The notes: a model not told the origin generated them from the letters alone. A stretch of 64,000 nt of DNA from Acinetobacter venetianus RAG-1 = CIP 110063 (GCF_000368585.1 NZ_KB849557.1:415615-479614), one strand, 5' to 3'. Positions 45,276 to 55,516 are shown, counted from the first letter of the stretch. Made by a program: numbers and translations.

Positions 45276-45552
45276 ATAACAACCTTCCAACATCAATCAG
45301 GAGAAATTAACCCATCCTTGTGGGGTTAATATTTTGATTGTGCCATAAATTCCAATAAAGATGCTCAGGATAAAATGATTCGTCCGTCACATTCGTATTT
45401 AGTTATACCTGCTAAAAATACGATTTTTAACGATAAAATCTACCAAATACGCTATATTTTGTCAGAAAATAACATACCGTTTTATGTAAGAATATCGCAG
45501 AATGTCGTGTTCATCATGACTCGATGTCAGGATTATTATTTAGGAGTTTGTA

Positions 45553-48099
45553 ATGTCCAAGACTGGATTTGGTCAAATGTATCGCCAACTTTCGAGTAAG
45601 TTACTTGACCTTGTGGTTACCCCACATGTTCTTGGTGAAGTTCCTACAGAATCCACCACAGCAGAGCAAAGCACAACTGATTCAAATAAACTGGTGTGCT
45701 ATGTTTTACAAAATTACTCTCGTAGTAATGCGCTTGTGGTTGATGGAGAAACGAGACGTCTACATTTAAAACCAGCCCTAGACCCTTTGGCTTTTGGGAC
45801 TTATCAAGAAAAAAATTCAGTTCTCTTTTTACACCATAACGAAAACAATTTCTTCAATACCCAAACCTACCCCCCACGCCTTTTACAACTCATCGAAGCG
45901 CTAGAGCAAAATCCAGAAGTGGAAGTGGAATTAGTTCCTGTGACTGTGCTTTGGGGACGTTCACCAGATAAAGAAGATTCTTGGTTCAAATTATTATTCT
46001 CAGATACTTGGGCAACACCAGGTACAGTTAAACAACTCGTCAACATTGGTCTGCATGGTCGTCAATCTTATTTAGAGTTTCACGAGCCGCAATCTCTACG
46101 TGAATTGGTAGATTATGCCAAGACTAACCATCCAAATATCTCTCCAGCAACATATATTGCCAGCTCGTTAGATACGTATTTGGATCAGCAACGTGAAGTG
46201 GTACTTGGCCCTGACTTGTCTGACCGTCGTAATGTCATGCAGTCAGTGATCAAATCACCTGAGGTACAAGATGCCATTCGTCGTGAAAGCATTCAGCACA
46301 AAATCAGTATGCTTGAAGCCGAACGTCGTGCTATTGGTTATGTCAATGAAATCGTTTCTGATTATTCTGCTTCCGCGGTACGTTTTGCGGATATGGCATT
46401 AACTCGTTTATGGACGCAGCTCTATGACGGCGTTGAAGTACATAACTTCAGTACAGTCCGTGAATTAGCAAAAGACTACGAGATCGTTTATACACCTTGT
46501 CATCGAAGCCATATCGACTATTTATTATTGTCGTATGTCATTTATAAACGTGGTTTGATGATCCCTTATATTGCTGCCGGCGATAACTTGAATTTACCTT
46601 TTGTAGGTCAACTACTCCGTGGCGGCGGCGCATTCTTTATTCGTCGTTCATTCCGTGGCAATGCACTTTATACTTCTGTATTTAAAGAATATTTGTATAG
46701 CATTTTGTCACGCAATACACCAATCGAGTACTTTATTGAAGGCGGTCGTTCACGTACTGGTCGCTTACTTCCGCCAAAAACGGGTATGTTAGCAATGACC
46801 ATCCAAGGTCATTTACGTGGCCCTGCAAAACCAATTGTTTTTGTTCCAACTTATATTGGTTATGAGCGTTTAATGGAAGGCTCAACCTATGTTGGTGAAA
46901 TGCAAGGCAAACCAAAAGAAGCTGAATCAATTTTTGGTATCGTAAAAACCTTACGAAAAATTGAACGTATCTTCGGTAAAGTACATGTGAATTTTGGTGA
47001 GCCAGTATTCCTTGATGATATTTTGAAGCAAAACAATGCCGATAATATCCAACTCGAAACGGCAAGCTCAACTGAACTCTCGAATGTGGTTTCAAGTTCT
47101 GCAAATGTCATTTTAGAAAATATTAACCGTGCAGTGGTGATCAATCCTGTTTCGCTATTGGCTTTAATTTTATTAGCAACACCAAAACACACTTTGGATG
47201 AAGAAATCTGTGCGAAACAACTCGATATTTATCGAGATCTAGTGACAGAACATCCTTACGATGAGCGCACTCAAGTAACGCCATTATCGGGTAAAGAAAT
47301 TATTGCTTATGGCTTGAAGTTAAAGCTCATCAAACGTGTTCAACACGTACTGGGTGACATTATTGCGATTGAGGATAACCAAGCGGTTCTACTCACTTAC
47401 TTCCGTAACAATATTTTGCATGCCTTTGTTTTACCTTCATTAGTTGCTTCATTAGTTGAGCACAATGGTAAAATCCATAAAACAGATTTGAGTAATGTGA
47501 TTCGTACCTTGTATCCATTCTTGAAAGCTGAATTGTTTATGAAATGGCAACCTTCTGAGTTACAGCAACATATTGATAGCTATATCAATGCATTGGCTGA
47601 GATAGGTCTGATTTTCCAAGATCAAGAAGGCAATCTTTTCAGCCCAACACCAAACAGTGAAGAGCATCAAAAACTCTTAACGCTTGCAATGCCTGTTAAA
47701 CAAAGTTTAGAACGCTATTACATGACCTTAGCACTGATTACGCAACGTGGTTCAGGCAATATTTCAACCAAGCAAGTCGAAGAGCTTAGCCACCTACTCG
47801 GTCAACGCCTATCTGTGTTATATGAATTCAATTCACCTGAATTCTTCGATAAAGCATTATTCCAAAGTTTCATTAAAGTCTTAACTCAACAAAACTATAT
47901 CCGTAACAACGATCAAGGTTTTATTGAATATGATGATAACTTCAGTGAAATGGCAGCTGGGGCACAACTTGTACTGGATGAAGCAACATTACAAATGTTG
48001 CAACACATCACGACTTTTAGTGATGAAGAACTTGCAGAAGCGTTAGAGGCTATGGCTTCACAACAAGCAAAACGCCGATTAAAGCGTAAGAAAGCTTAA
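45553..48099 (+). CDS. plsB: Glycerol-3-phosphate 1-O-acyltransferase
   Basis: The 848-residue membrane-associated enzyme makes 1-acyl-glycerol-3-phosphate, the first step of phospholipid synthesis. The acyltransferase motif HRSHID is at residues 317-322, followed by GGGAFFIRRSFRGNALY and FIEGGRSRTGRLLPPKTGML. The length is slightly greater than in E. coli (807). AGGAG lies 8 bases before the ATG. It is monocistronic with a bidirectional terminator at the end. Confidence 0.96.
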   Translation: MSKTGFGQMYRQLSSKLLDLVVTPHVLGEVPTESTTAEQSTTDSNKLVCYVLQNYSRSNALVVDGETRRLHLKPALDPLAFGTYQEKNSVLFLHHNENNFFNTQTYPPRLLQLIEALEQNPEVEVELVPVTVLWGRSPDKEDSWFKLLFSDTWATPGTVKQLVNIGLHGRQSYLEFHEPQSLRELVDYAKTNHPNISPATYIASSLDTYLDQQREVVLGPDLSDRRNVMQSVIKSPEVQDAIRRESIQHKISMLEAERRAIGYVNEIVSDYSASAVRFADMALTRLWTQLYDGVEVHNFSTVRELAKDYEIVYTPCHRSHIDYLLLSYVIYKRGLMIPYIAAGDNLNLPFVGQLLRGGGAFFIRRSFRGNALYTSVFKEYLYSILSRNTPIEYFIEGGRSRTGRLLPPKTGMLAMTIQGHLRGPAKPIVFVPTYIGYERLMEGSTYVGEMQGKPKEAESIFGIVKTLRKIERIFGKVHVNFGEPVFLDDILKQNNADNIQLETASSTELSNVVSSSANVILENINRAVVINPVSLLALILLATPKHTLDEEICAKQLDIYRDLVTEHPYDERTQVTPLSGKEIIAYGLKLKLIKRVQHVLGDIIAIEDNQAVLLTYFRNNILHAFVLPSLVASLVEHNGKIHKTDLSNVIRTLYPFLKAELFMKWQPSELQQHIDSYINALAEIGLIFQDQEGNLFSPTPNSEEHQKLLTLAMPVKQSLERYYMTLALITQRGSGNISTKQVEELSHLLGQRLSVLYEFNSPEFFDKALFQSFIKVLTQQNYIRNNDQGFIEYDDNFSEMAAGAQLVLDEATLQMLQHITTFSDEELAEALEAMASQQAKRRLKRKKA

Positions 48100-48104
48100 A
48101 TCAT

Positions 48105-48132
48105 AAAAAAGGCAACTTCGGTTGCCTTTTAT
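48105..48132. terminator. Bidirectional terminator after plsB
   Basis: GGCAAC/GTTGCC (48111-48116 with 48121-48126) with a TTCG tetraloop and flanking A/T runs lies between convergent genes. Confidence 0.93.
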
Positions 48133-48133
48133 T

Positions 48134-49114
48134 TTACTTTCGACACTCTAAATATTGAGGGTCATCAATACATCTCAAACGTTTGATTAATTCAACGAAA
48201 TACGCATCATAATAGCCAAGATCAACATAACGATTGCGAATCTTAGCCACCATCGCTTCATATCCCTGCTTTTCAAAGTTAGAAATATCTGCCCAATAGT
48301 ATGCAGGAAGGTGATTTTCCCATTGAATTGCTTGCGCTGCTAAGACATTGTTATTTTTAACAAACCAATTTCTAATTTGATGCCCGAAACCAGCTGGATA
48401 ATCTTTGGGCCGAATAACAATGCTAATCGCAAAATAGGCGACAGGAAAATTAACCACCTGCGTCGACTCACCAAACTCTTTCTTAATGTTATACGGCAAG
48501 ACACCATAAGCCGGAGCAGCCAAAATGTCGATTTTCTTTTGCTTGAACAAATCAACCGCATCAGAGAAATCTACATATGCTGCCTTTGCAGCAACACTTT
48601 GCACCAACGCCTGTTGTGGCGGATTATCTTCAAGAATACCGATACGCTTATTTTTTAATTGAGATACTTTGTTGATCTGCTGTGTATTCATGATCATATA
48701 CGCTGTGCCAATTGGAATCATTCCAATTGCCTCATAGTCTTGACCAATCATACGTTTTTCGACATGCACATTATTTAAAAGTTGCAAAAACATCCGCGCA
48801 ACTCGATTATTTGAAATTAAACCAATTCCACCCGTGCTACCGATGAAATGGTTATAACGATAAGTATTAAAGTTAGAAGCTGCTAATCCCGAACATTTTT
48901 TTTGGTCAAAGGCTTGGATTGCATCCTTTTCATTTTTGAAAAATTGAAATTTTAAGTCGACTCGATTTTGTAATGCAGTCAAACGTACATCTTGCAAACG
49001 ACGACTAATATCACCTTTCGCACCTAGTGGGTCGAACACACACCATGTCTGCTCACCGGCCCAGCCCTCAACAGATATCAATCCTAACAACATTAAACAG
49101 ATTATTTTTCTCAT
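48134..49114 (-). CDS. AdeT1/AdeT2-like putative solute-binding protein
   Basis: The 326-residue periplasmic protein has a signal peptide (MRKIICLMLLGLISVEGWAG, cleavage near GEQTW) and a two-lobe periplasmic-binding fold resembling TRAP DctP proteins, including NKRIGILEDNPPQQALVQSV. It belongs to the Acinetobacter family named after AdeT, once described as an aminoglycoside efflux component, although the sequence is a binding protein, not a pump. It may serve a TRAP-type permease encoded elsewhere. The ATG at 49114 has AAGG at good distance. Confidence 0.8.
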   Translation of the reverse strand: MRKIICLMLLGLISVEGWAGEQTWCVFDPLGAKGDISRRLQDVRLTALQNRVDLKFQFFKNEKDAIQAFDQKKCSGLAASNFNTYRYNHFIGSTGGIGLISNNRVARMFLQLLNNVHVEKRMIGQDYEAIGMIPIGTAYMIMNTQQINKVSQLKNKRIGILEDNPPQQALVQSVAAKAAYVDFSDAVDLFKQKKIDILAAPAYGVLPYNIKKEFGESTQVVNFPVAYFAISIVIRPKDYPAGFGHQIRNWFVKNNNVLAAQAIQWENHLPAYYWADISNFEKQGYEAMVAKIRNRYVDLGYYDAYFVELIKRLRCIDDPQYLECRK

Positions 49115-49240
49115 ATCCAACCTTTTACGCCCAACTGCAAACCTCGTGCATAATTCAGGCAGTTCCTTTACGGAATTTGTTGATATTTAAAATTCAAAAT
49201 CCATACCAACAATTCAAAGCATACTTGCAGTCTAGCCTAA

Positions 49241-50059
49241 TTATTTTTCATTACTATGTACGTGTAACAACTCAGCATAGTCATTAAAGCAAATGGGATG
49301 ATTGAGTTTGAAATTAGTCTTGGCCAATCGGGTTGCAAAAATTTGCTTACCTGTCTGATGGTCTGAGCTAAGCTTTAGCAGTGGTAATCCCAGTTTTTGT
49401 TGAAACCAAAGTAAAATCTCATGCATCGGAATCGGGATGTTGTTCGTCACAATATAACTCGATTCAAAGGTTTGAATATCGACTAAAAATGCCAAGAATC
49501 TAGCTAAATCATCCACATGGATACGATTACTAAAATGAATCACTGGATAAGTTTGTGTCTGCTCTGCGAGTCGTTTTAATCGAGCAATTGAAGTCCCATA
49601 AATTCCTGTAGGACGAACAATAATACTTTGTTGAGGATAATAATCCTGCCACAACAACTCCATTTTTCGAAGTAAATGTCCTTGCTCATCGACGGGTTGA
49701 ATCACCGATTCATCATCGATAAGCTGACCTTCGCTTTCACCATAAACACGAGTTGAAGAAACAATCACAATACGCTGAACAGGATGCTGCTTTAATGCTT
49801 CCGCAATCGGCTGAACACTCTCTACATAGGTCTGTCGATAGGCTGCAACGCCACTTTCAGCAGGCGCTAAAATCACATAAACCATATCAATCGGCGGAAA
49901 TGATGTTAAATCAAGTTGCTGAACATCTTGAATATAATGAGTAGCGTAACAATCTGTTTTTGGACTGCGACTAATTGTGCTAATGTGGTGGCCTTGCTCA
50001 AATAAGTGTTTAGCGACACGCTGAGATGTTTTACCATAACCAATAAATAAAATATGCAT
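49241..50059 (-). CDS. NAD(P)-binding SDR/epimerase-like protein
   Basis: The 272-residue protein has a Rossmann fold with GYGKTSQRVAKHL (GxGxxxxxVA) at the N-terminus and IVIVSSTRVYGESEGQLIDD, IIVRPTGIYG and IHVDDLARFL typical of extended SDR/epimerase proteins (YeeZ-like). The classical YxxxK pair is not intact (the position after SSTRVYGE lacks a clear YxxxK), so it may not be an active dehydrogenase. It is divergent from recG with only 18 bases between the starts. Confidence 0.78.
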   Translation of the reverse strand: MHILFIGYGKTSQRVAKHLFEQGHHISTISRSPKTDCYATHYIQDVQQLDLTSFPPIDMVYVILAPAESGVAAYRQTYVESVQPIAEALKQHPVQRIVIVSSTRVYGESEGQLIDDESVIQPVDEQGHLLRKMELLWQDYYPQQSIIVRPTGIYGTSIARLKRLAEQTQTYPVIHFSNRIHVDDLARFLAFLVDIQTFESSYIVTNNIPIPMHEILLWFQQKLGLPLLKLSSDHQTGKQIFATRLAKTNFKLNHPICFNDYAELLHVHSNEK

Positions 50060-50077
50060 ACATATCCTTGATCAAAG

Positions 50078-52123
50078 ATGACTTCAGTCCAGCAATTACA
50101 AGGCGTTGGTGCTGCCGCAGCGACCCTATTAGAAAAGCTTCATATTTTTAGCACGGATGATTTGCTATTTCATCTTCCCCGTGACTATGAAGATCGTAGC
50201 ACTATTATTCCAATGAATCAGCTGGTTGTTGGACGAAGTTATTTACTTGAAGGTGAAGTGCGTTCTGTTGATTTCCCACCTGGAAAAAAGAAGTCTCTTG
50301 CCGCATTGCTCCAAGATGATTTTGGCAAAGTGACTTTACGTTTTTATCATATTTATAAAGGCTTAACTGATCGCATCAAAATGGGACAACGTTTACGGAT
50401 TTTCGGTGAAGTCCGTGTCGGGGCCCGCGGTTTAGAACTCTATCATCCTGAAATCCAAGTCATTCAACAACACACACCTCTTCCAAAAACTCAGCTCACA
50501 GCAATTTATCCGAGTACAGAAGGACTCACTCAACCTAAGCTACGCGAATATGTTCGCCAAGCGTTGCAACATCATAGTGATGATCTCCCTGAATTATTGC
50601 CAAGTAAGTACAGCAACGGTTATGAGTTAAAACAAGCTCTACACTACATTCATGAACCACCGATTGATGCCAATATGTTACAACTCAATCAAGGTTCACA
50701 TCCTGCACAACAACGCTTGATTTTTGAAGAACTCGTAGCGCATCAGATTAGCTTATTGACGCGTCGTGCTTATATCCGTCAGATTGCCGCACCTCGATTT
50801 AGTAGCAGTAAAATACTCGCTAAAAAACTATTAGAAGCATTACCCTTTCAAATGACCAATGCTCAAAAGCGCGTCTCGAAAGAAATTCTACAAGATCTAA
50901 AACAAGATCAACCAATGTTACGTTTGGTTCAAGGTGATGTCGGTGCAGGTAAAACCTTGGTTGCTGCCGTTGCCGCATGTCATGCGCTTGAAGCAGATTG
51001 GCAAGTTGCGTTAATGGCACCAACTGAAATTTTAGCGGAACAACATTACTTGAATTTTAAACGTTGGTTTGAACCGCTGGGTATTGAAGTGGCTTGGCTT
51101 TCAGGTAAACAAAAGGGCAAAGCGCGTGCGCAAGCTGAGCAACACATCAAAGAGGGTCACGCCCAACTGGTTGTTGGTACGCATGCATTATTTCAAGACA
51201 ATGTGGAATTTTCAAAATTAGGACTGGTTATTATTGATGAGCAGCATCGTTTCGGTGTTGACCAACGCCTCGCTTTACGCAACAAAGGGGTTGATCAATT
51301 CACACCGCATCAACTAGTCATGACCGCAACCCCCATTCCTCGTACGCTTGCAATGAGTGCCTATGGTGACCTTGATACTTCTATCATTGATGAACTCCCA
51401 CCGGGACGAACACCGATTCAAACCGTGACTATTCCTTTGGATCGCCGTGAAGAAGTGTTGCAACGTATCGCTAAGAATTGTCTTGAAGGCAAGCAAGCTT
51501 ACTGGGTCTGCACGCTAGTCGAACAATCCGAAACCTTAGATGCACAAGCCGCTGAAGCAACTTATCAGGAAATCAAAGAACGCTTTCCTGATCTTAAAAT
51601 TGGATTGGTTCATGGAAAAATGAAGGCTGATGAAAAGCAAGCCGTTATGCAAGCTTTCAAAGACAATCAATCACAACTCCTGATTGCAACGACGGTGATA
51701 GAGGTCGGTGTTGATGTTCCCAATGCTTCAATTATGGTGATTGAGAATGCCGAGCGGCTTGGCCTATCTCAACTACATCAACTTCGTGGTCGTGTGGGAC
51801 GTGGCGCAACGGCTAGTTTCTGCGCATTACTTTATAAAACACCACTCTCACAAAATGGGCAGGAACGACTTTCAATTTTAAGAGAAAGTAATGATGGTTT
51901 TGTGATTGCAGAAAAAGATTTAGAAATACGTGGCCCCGGTGAATTACTCGGTACTAAACAAACAGGTGATATGGGCTTTCGTGTTGCACGCTTAGAACGT
52001 GATGATCATCTACTGAGTCAAGCACATTATGTGGCTGAACACATTCTCAAAGATTACCCACAACATGCAGAAGGCTTGCTGAAACGCTGGTTACCTGAAG
52101 CACCACGTTATGCCTATGTTTAA
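50078..52123 (+). CDS. recG: ATP-dependent DNA helicase RecG
   Basis: The 681-residue helicase remodels stalled forks and Holliday junctions. It has an N-terminal wedge/OB domain (LLFHLPRDYEDRSTIIPMN), Walker A GDVGAGKT, DEQH box (VIIDEQHRFGV), TATPIPRT, and the conserved C-terminal GRVGRGATASFCALLYKTPL and GPGELLGTKQTG. ComF follows with a 14-base overlap, so the two are translationally coupled. Confidence 0.97.
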   Translation: MTSVQQLQGVGAAAATLLEKLHIFSTDDLLFHLPRDYEDRSTIIPMNQLVVGRSYLLEGEVRSVDFPPGKKKSLAALLQDDFGKVTLRFYHIYKGLTDRIKMGQRLRIFGEVRVGARGLELYHPEIQVIQQHTPLPKTQLTAIYPSTEGLTQPKLREYVRQALQHHSDDLPELLPSKYSNGYELKQALHYIHEPPIDANMLQLNQGSHPAQQRLIFEELVAHQISLLTRRAYIRQIAAPRFSSSKILAKKLLEALPFQMTNAQKRVSKEILQDLKQDQPMLRLVQGDVGAGKTLVAAVAACHALEADWQVALMAPTEILAEQHYLNFKRWFEPLGIEVAWLSGKQKGKARAQAEQHIKEGHAQLVVGTHALFQDNVEFSKLGLVIIDEQHRFGVDQRLALRNKGVDQFTPHQLVMTATPIPRTLAMSAYGDLDTSIIDELPPGRTPIQTVTIPLDRREEVLQRIAKNCLEGKQAYWVCTLVEQSETLDAQAAEATYQEIKERFPDLKIGLVHGKMKADEKQAVMQAFKDNQSQLLIATTVIEVGVDVPNASIMVIENAERLGLSQLHQLRGRVGRGATASFCALLYKTPLSQNGQERLSILRESNDGFVIAEKDLEIRGPGELLGTKQTGDMGFRVARLERDDHLLSQAHYVAEHILKDYPQHAEGLLKRWLPEAPRYAYV

Positions 52124-52760
52124 TTTATTACGTAAACAAACCCGACAGTTGTTTGATTATTTTACGCCATGTGATTTATGTGATGTGGGCATCAAGCAAC
52201 AGTTTGGCGTTTGTTCAAATTGTTGGCAACAATTACCTTGGTTAAAACAACAAATTCAACGTCATGAACAGCATATTTACGTTGCTTGCCATTATCAATA
52301 CCCGATTGATCGTATTATTCAACAGTTTAAATATGAGCAAAAACTTGAATATGAACGGCTATTAGCAGGGCTTTTATTACAACTCAAATTGCCTAAAATA
52401 CAGGCCATTGTACCTATGCCAATTTCAACAGATCGCTTGATTGAACGAGGCTATAATCAGTCATTTCTGCTCGCAAAAACACTGAGCCTGCACCTGAATG
52501 TTCCAATCTGGCAACCTATACAACGCTTAGCACAGCATTCACAGAAAGGTCTAACTCGCTTAGAGCGGCTTGATCATATTGAACAACAATTTATTGCATG
52601 CCCACCAAATAAAATCCGTTATCGGAATGTCATGATCGTGGATGACGTGGTGACGACGGGCAGCTCAATCCATGCACTTTCAGAAATACTGAAACAATTG
52701 GGCTGCCAAAAAATTCATGCCATTTGTCTCGCTGCTGGCGGTGTTAAGCCATCTGCATAA
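52110..52760 (+). CDS. comF: ComF-family phosphoribosyltransferase-like protein
   Basis: The 216-residue protein has an N-terminal zinc finger (CDLCDVGIKQQFGVCSNCW) and a C-terminal type I PRTase domain with the PRPP motif VMIVDDVVTTGSSI. ComF supports natural transformation; Acinetobacter strains are often competent, and comF is important for it in A. baylyi. The start overlaps the end of recG (ATG 52110 or 52116). The 3' end overlaps the convergent Nudix gene by 17 bases. Confidence 0.92.
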   Translation: MPMFNLLRKQTRQLFDYFTPCDLCDVGIKQQFGVCSNCWQQLPWLKQQIQRHEQHIYVACHYQYPIDRIIQQFKYEQKLEYERLLAGLLLQLKLPKIQAIVPMPISTDRLIERGYNQSFLLAKTLSLHLNVPIWQPIQRLAQHSQKGLTRLERLDHIEQQFIACPPNKIRYRNVMIVDDVVTTGSSIHALSEILKQLGCQKIHAICLAAGGVKPSA

Positions 52761-53151
52761 GTGGTTGATTTTTACGACACCATGGAATCACCACCTCTTT
52801 CGTCAAAGGAGCTAATACAGTGATTTGATCATCTAATTGAATCCACTTCATTTCAGCAATCTCAGCTGCAATCTGGGGAGATTGTTTTAGCTCAACTAAA
52901 TAAACATAACTCACTAAAAGATGATCAGGTTCATTGGCCGCCTGTGTATGGAACTGCCCAATAAACTTTTTGATTTCCGAATGACAACCTATCTCTTCCA
53001 GTATTTCACGCTGAATCGCAAGTTCAGGTGCTTCATTCAGCTCTAATTTTCCACCAACTTGCATAAAAGCTTGTGTATTTTTTTTACGCACCAATAATAA
53101 TTGATTTTTTTCGTTCAAAATAACAGCCGCAGCCACAGTAATTGTTTTCAC
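52744..53151 (-). CDS. Nudix hydrolase
   Basis: The 135-residue enzyme carries a complete Nudix box (GGKLELNEAPELAIQREILE plus EIG, about residues 33-55), which binds the metal and cleaves nucleoside diphosphate-linked compounds. The substrate is not identifiable. It lies 9 bases downstream of the LOG-family gene and probably shares its transcript. Confidence 0.93.
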   Translation of the reverse strand: MKTITVAAAVILNEKNQLLLVRKKNTQAFMQVGGKLELNEAPELAIQREILEEIGCHSEIKKFIGQFHTQAANEPDHLLVSYVYLVELKQSPQIAAEIAEMKWIQLDDQITVLAPLTKEVVIPWCRKNQPLMQMA

Positions 53152-53160
53152 TTTTCTCTC

Positions 53161-53745
53161 TCACGCCTGAATTTCAGCAGTTGACATCCATTTAGGTATA
53201 GCAGGTTCATATGCTGTAAATGCTTTTAAAATGTCACCAATATTATCAGCAACAATCAGCTTTTCGACAAAACGAGCCTGACTAAACCCTCGATTAACCG
53301 AATCCTGTATTGTTTGAATCAACCCATCATAAAAACCATCTATATTTAAAAATGCACAAGGCTTTTGATGAATCCCTAACTGACTCCATGTCCATTGTTC
53401 AAAAATTTCTTCCAAAGTACCTGCTCCACCAGGTAAAGCGATAAAAGCATCGGCCAATTCCGCCATTTTAGTTTTTCGCTCGTGCATGTCATTCACTACA
53501 TGTAACGCTGTCAACCCTGTATGAGCTAACTCACGATCAACTAAAGCATTTGGAATCACACCGATCACTTGCCCTCCAGCCTGTATCGCGCTGTCAGCAA
53601 CAACGCCCATCAATCCAGAGCGACCACCACCATAAACCAAAGTGAGACCCTGTTCTGCTATTGCTTGGCCTGTCGCTTGTGCGATTTGTTTGTAAATAGG
53701 ATCGTTACCAAGGGAGGAGCCGCAGAAAACACATATAGAATTCAT
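53161..53745 (-). CDS. LOG-family protein (cytokinin riboside 5'-monophosphate phosphoribohydrolase type)
   Basis: The 194-residue protein has the TIGR00730/LOG signatures: ICVFCGSSLGNDPIY, LVYGGGRSGLMGVVADSAI and PGGAGTLEEIFEQWTW with the catalytic PGGxGTxxE motif. It would cleave nucleoside 5'-monophosphates to base and ribose 5-phosphate; the bacterial function beyond this is uncertain. It starts the two-gene unit with the Nudix hydrolase, a sensible nucleotide-housekeeping pair. Confidence 0.93.
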   Translation of the reverse strand: MNSICVFCGSSLGNDPIYKQIAQATGQAIAEQGLTLVYGGGRSGLMGVVADSAIQAGGQVIGVIPNALVDRELAHTGLTALHVVNDMHERKTKMAELADAFIALPGGAGTLEEIFEQWTWSQLGIHQKPCAFLNIDGFYDGLIQTIQDSVNRGFSQARFVEKLIVADNIGDILKAFTAYEPAIPKWMSTAEIQA

Positions 53746-53917
53746 ACAATTAAAACCGTTTTATATAACTGTCATGCTGTTAAAGTAGGCTAAGAAACAA
53801 GATTTTTTAGAAAATATCGTTTAGGCAAGTGTTTTTCATTCGATCCTTGTCTAAAATACACGCTGGCTTTCCTCAAAATGATGAAAGCTTTACATCAACT
53901 GCGCGAGGAAAAAAGAC

Positions 53918-54931
53918 ATGCTTGAAGCCTTTTATGCCACTGAGCGCGGTAGTCTAGAAGATGCAACGATCAATGGGGGCTTTGATCTACACCCTGAACT
54001 CGTATGGATTGATTTGATCGCTCCATCTCAAGAAGAACAACAATGGGTTCTCGATGCCTATGATCGAAATTTACCCACATTAAAATCACTTGAAGACATT
54101 TCCTCATCCGCTCGCTTCTATCGTGATGATGATGGAATTTTGCATATCAGTACATATTTTTTAACAAAGAATAAAAATTATCAGGTCGATGGCGACACTG
54201 AAGACACGTCTCATATGCTTGCTATGGTGCAAACCGTTGCCTTTATTTTGCATAAAGACCGTTTATTTACCATGCGTGGTGAAAAGCTTGTTGCGTTCCG
54301 TGCTTTTCGTGCACGAGCGCGCCGCAATGACTACGATATGGACTATAAAGATCCCACTTGGATCTTACTCGGATTGCTCGAAGCAAAGTTAGATGAACTT
54401 GCGGATATCTTAGAAGATATCCACAAGGACTTAGAAAGATATTCTACAGAAGTCCTAAATAATCATCATCGAGAAAAGATTTTAGATCTGGACGACATGA
54501 TTACCCGACTCGCTCAGCAAGAAGACATGCTTGGAAAGGCACAACTCTGTTTAATCGATTTACGTCGTGTATTAACGTTTTTATCACGCCCGCGTGCTTT
54601 GGGCAGTCATATTTATGATGCTGATATTCGAGAACTGAGTGAAGATGTACGCTCGCTGGTCGAACATGATGCCTTTTTATTCCAGAAAGTACGATTCTTA
54701 TTGGATACTACGTCTGGATTCATTAACACTGAACAGAATGATACGATTCGTCGATTCTCGATCCTACCAAGTATGCTTGCGCCACCTATGTTGATTGCCA
54801 GCATTTATGGTATGAATACGGAAGAACTCCCTTTTGCACACGGTAGTTTGAGCTTTTGGATCGTTACCGCAATTTTAATGGCATTTTTAGTATTACCAAT
54901 GATCTACTTTAGATGGAAGAAATGGATCTAA
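53918..54931 (+). CDS. corA: CorA-family divalent cation transporter
   Basis: The 337-residue protein has a large cytoplasmic N-terminal domain and two C-terminal helices: LPSMLAPPMLIASIYGMNTE, carrying the YGMN selectivity motif, and LSFWIVTAILMAFLVLPMIY. CorA pentamers import Mg2+ (and Co2+, Ni2+). CGAGGAAA before the ATG is a good ribosome binding site. The next gene starts one base after the stop. Confidence 0.92.
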   Translation: MLEAFYATERGSLEDATINGGFDLHPELVWIDLIAPSQEEQQWVLDAYDRNLPTLKSLEDISSSARFYRDDDGILHISTYFLTKNKNYQVDGDTEDTSHMLAMVQTVAFILHKDRLFTMRGEKLVAFRAFRARARRNDYDMDYKDPTWILLGLLEAKLDELADILEDIHKDLERYSTEVLNNHHREKILDLDDMITRLAQQEDMLGKAQLCLIDLRRVLTFLSRPRALGSHIYDADIRELSEDVRSLVEHDAFLFQKVRFLLDTTSGFINTEQNDTIRRFSILPSMLAPPMLIASIYGMNTEELPFAHGSLSFWIVTAILMAFLVLPMIYFRWKKWI

Positions 54932-54932
54932 A

Positions 54933-55466
54933 ATGAAAGGGTTCTTTCTAGTTTTGAATATAACCCTTTCGATAAACCTAGCTTTTGCCTGCGCACCGCA
55001 CTCCCCAAATGATGTGTTTATTGCACGGCTTCAATCTGTTCAGCAACTATCTTCAAGCAACCATAAGCAGCTCACCTTTCAGCACCCTCACTTTATCTTT
55101 CAAAGTTTGCTAACAAAGATTTTCTCGTCCAAGCCTAAACAATGGCATAGTGATTTTTCAATCAAAACAATAAAAAGTAATGATTTAGTCATTGGTCTAG
55201 CGTATCCACCAGATAAGACGACACCTCAAAATTATCAAATCAGTTCATTGGCATTATTACACTGCGATAAAAACATCATAACAATTGATCATCCAATTTC
55301 ACCTTTTAGCGCATGGAATAGAAAAACCCAACGATGCAATAATCAAAGCATACCGATGAAACTATTAGATGTTTTTTTAGAACATGATCAAACCTATTAT
55401 CTAAAAAAGCTACATCAAAAATATCCAACCTGTGACGCGCTTTTTTCTGCGTTCCCCAAACTATAG
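54933..55466 (+). CDS. Secreted hypothetical protein
   Basis: The 177-residue product has a signal peptide (MKGFFLVLNITLSINLAFAC); the Cys in FACAPHS could make it a lipoprotein, although the lipobox is imperfect. The mature part is hydrophilic, with additional Cys in LLHCDKN, RCNNQ and PTCDALF that may form disulfides. It is coupled to corA (one-base gap), ends before a terminator, and has no recognised family. Confidence 0.78.
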   Translation: MKGFFLVLNITLSINLAFACAPHSPNDVFIARLQSVQQLSSSNHKQLTFQHPHFIFQSLLTKIFSSKPKQWHSDFSIKTIKSNDLVIGLAYPPDKTTPQNYQISSLALLHCDKNIITIDHPISPFSAWNRKTQRCNNQSIPMKLLDVFLEHDQTYYLKKLHQKYPTCDALFSAFPKL

Positions 55467-55470
55467 GAAT

Positions 55471-55501
55471 AAAAAAAGAGCTATAAATAGCTCTCTTTTT
55501 T
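55471..55501. terminator. Bidirectional terminator between the corA unit and the mla operon
   Basis: An AAAAAGAGCTAT/ATAGCTCT stem with A and T runs on both sides lies 5 bases after the secreted protein stop and 16 bases after the mlaB stop on the other strand. Confidence 0.88.
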
Positions 55502-55516
55502 ATCTACAAGAATCAT

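Noticed and set aside
45375..45599. 74-codon plus-strand frame upstream of plsB
   Set aside because: It overlaps the plsB start, which has a strong AGGAG site, and encodes no recognisable protein.
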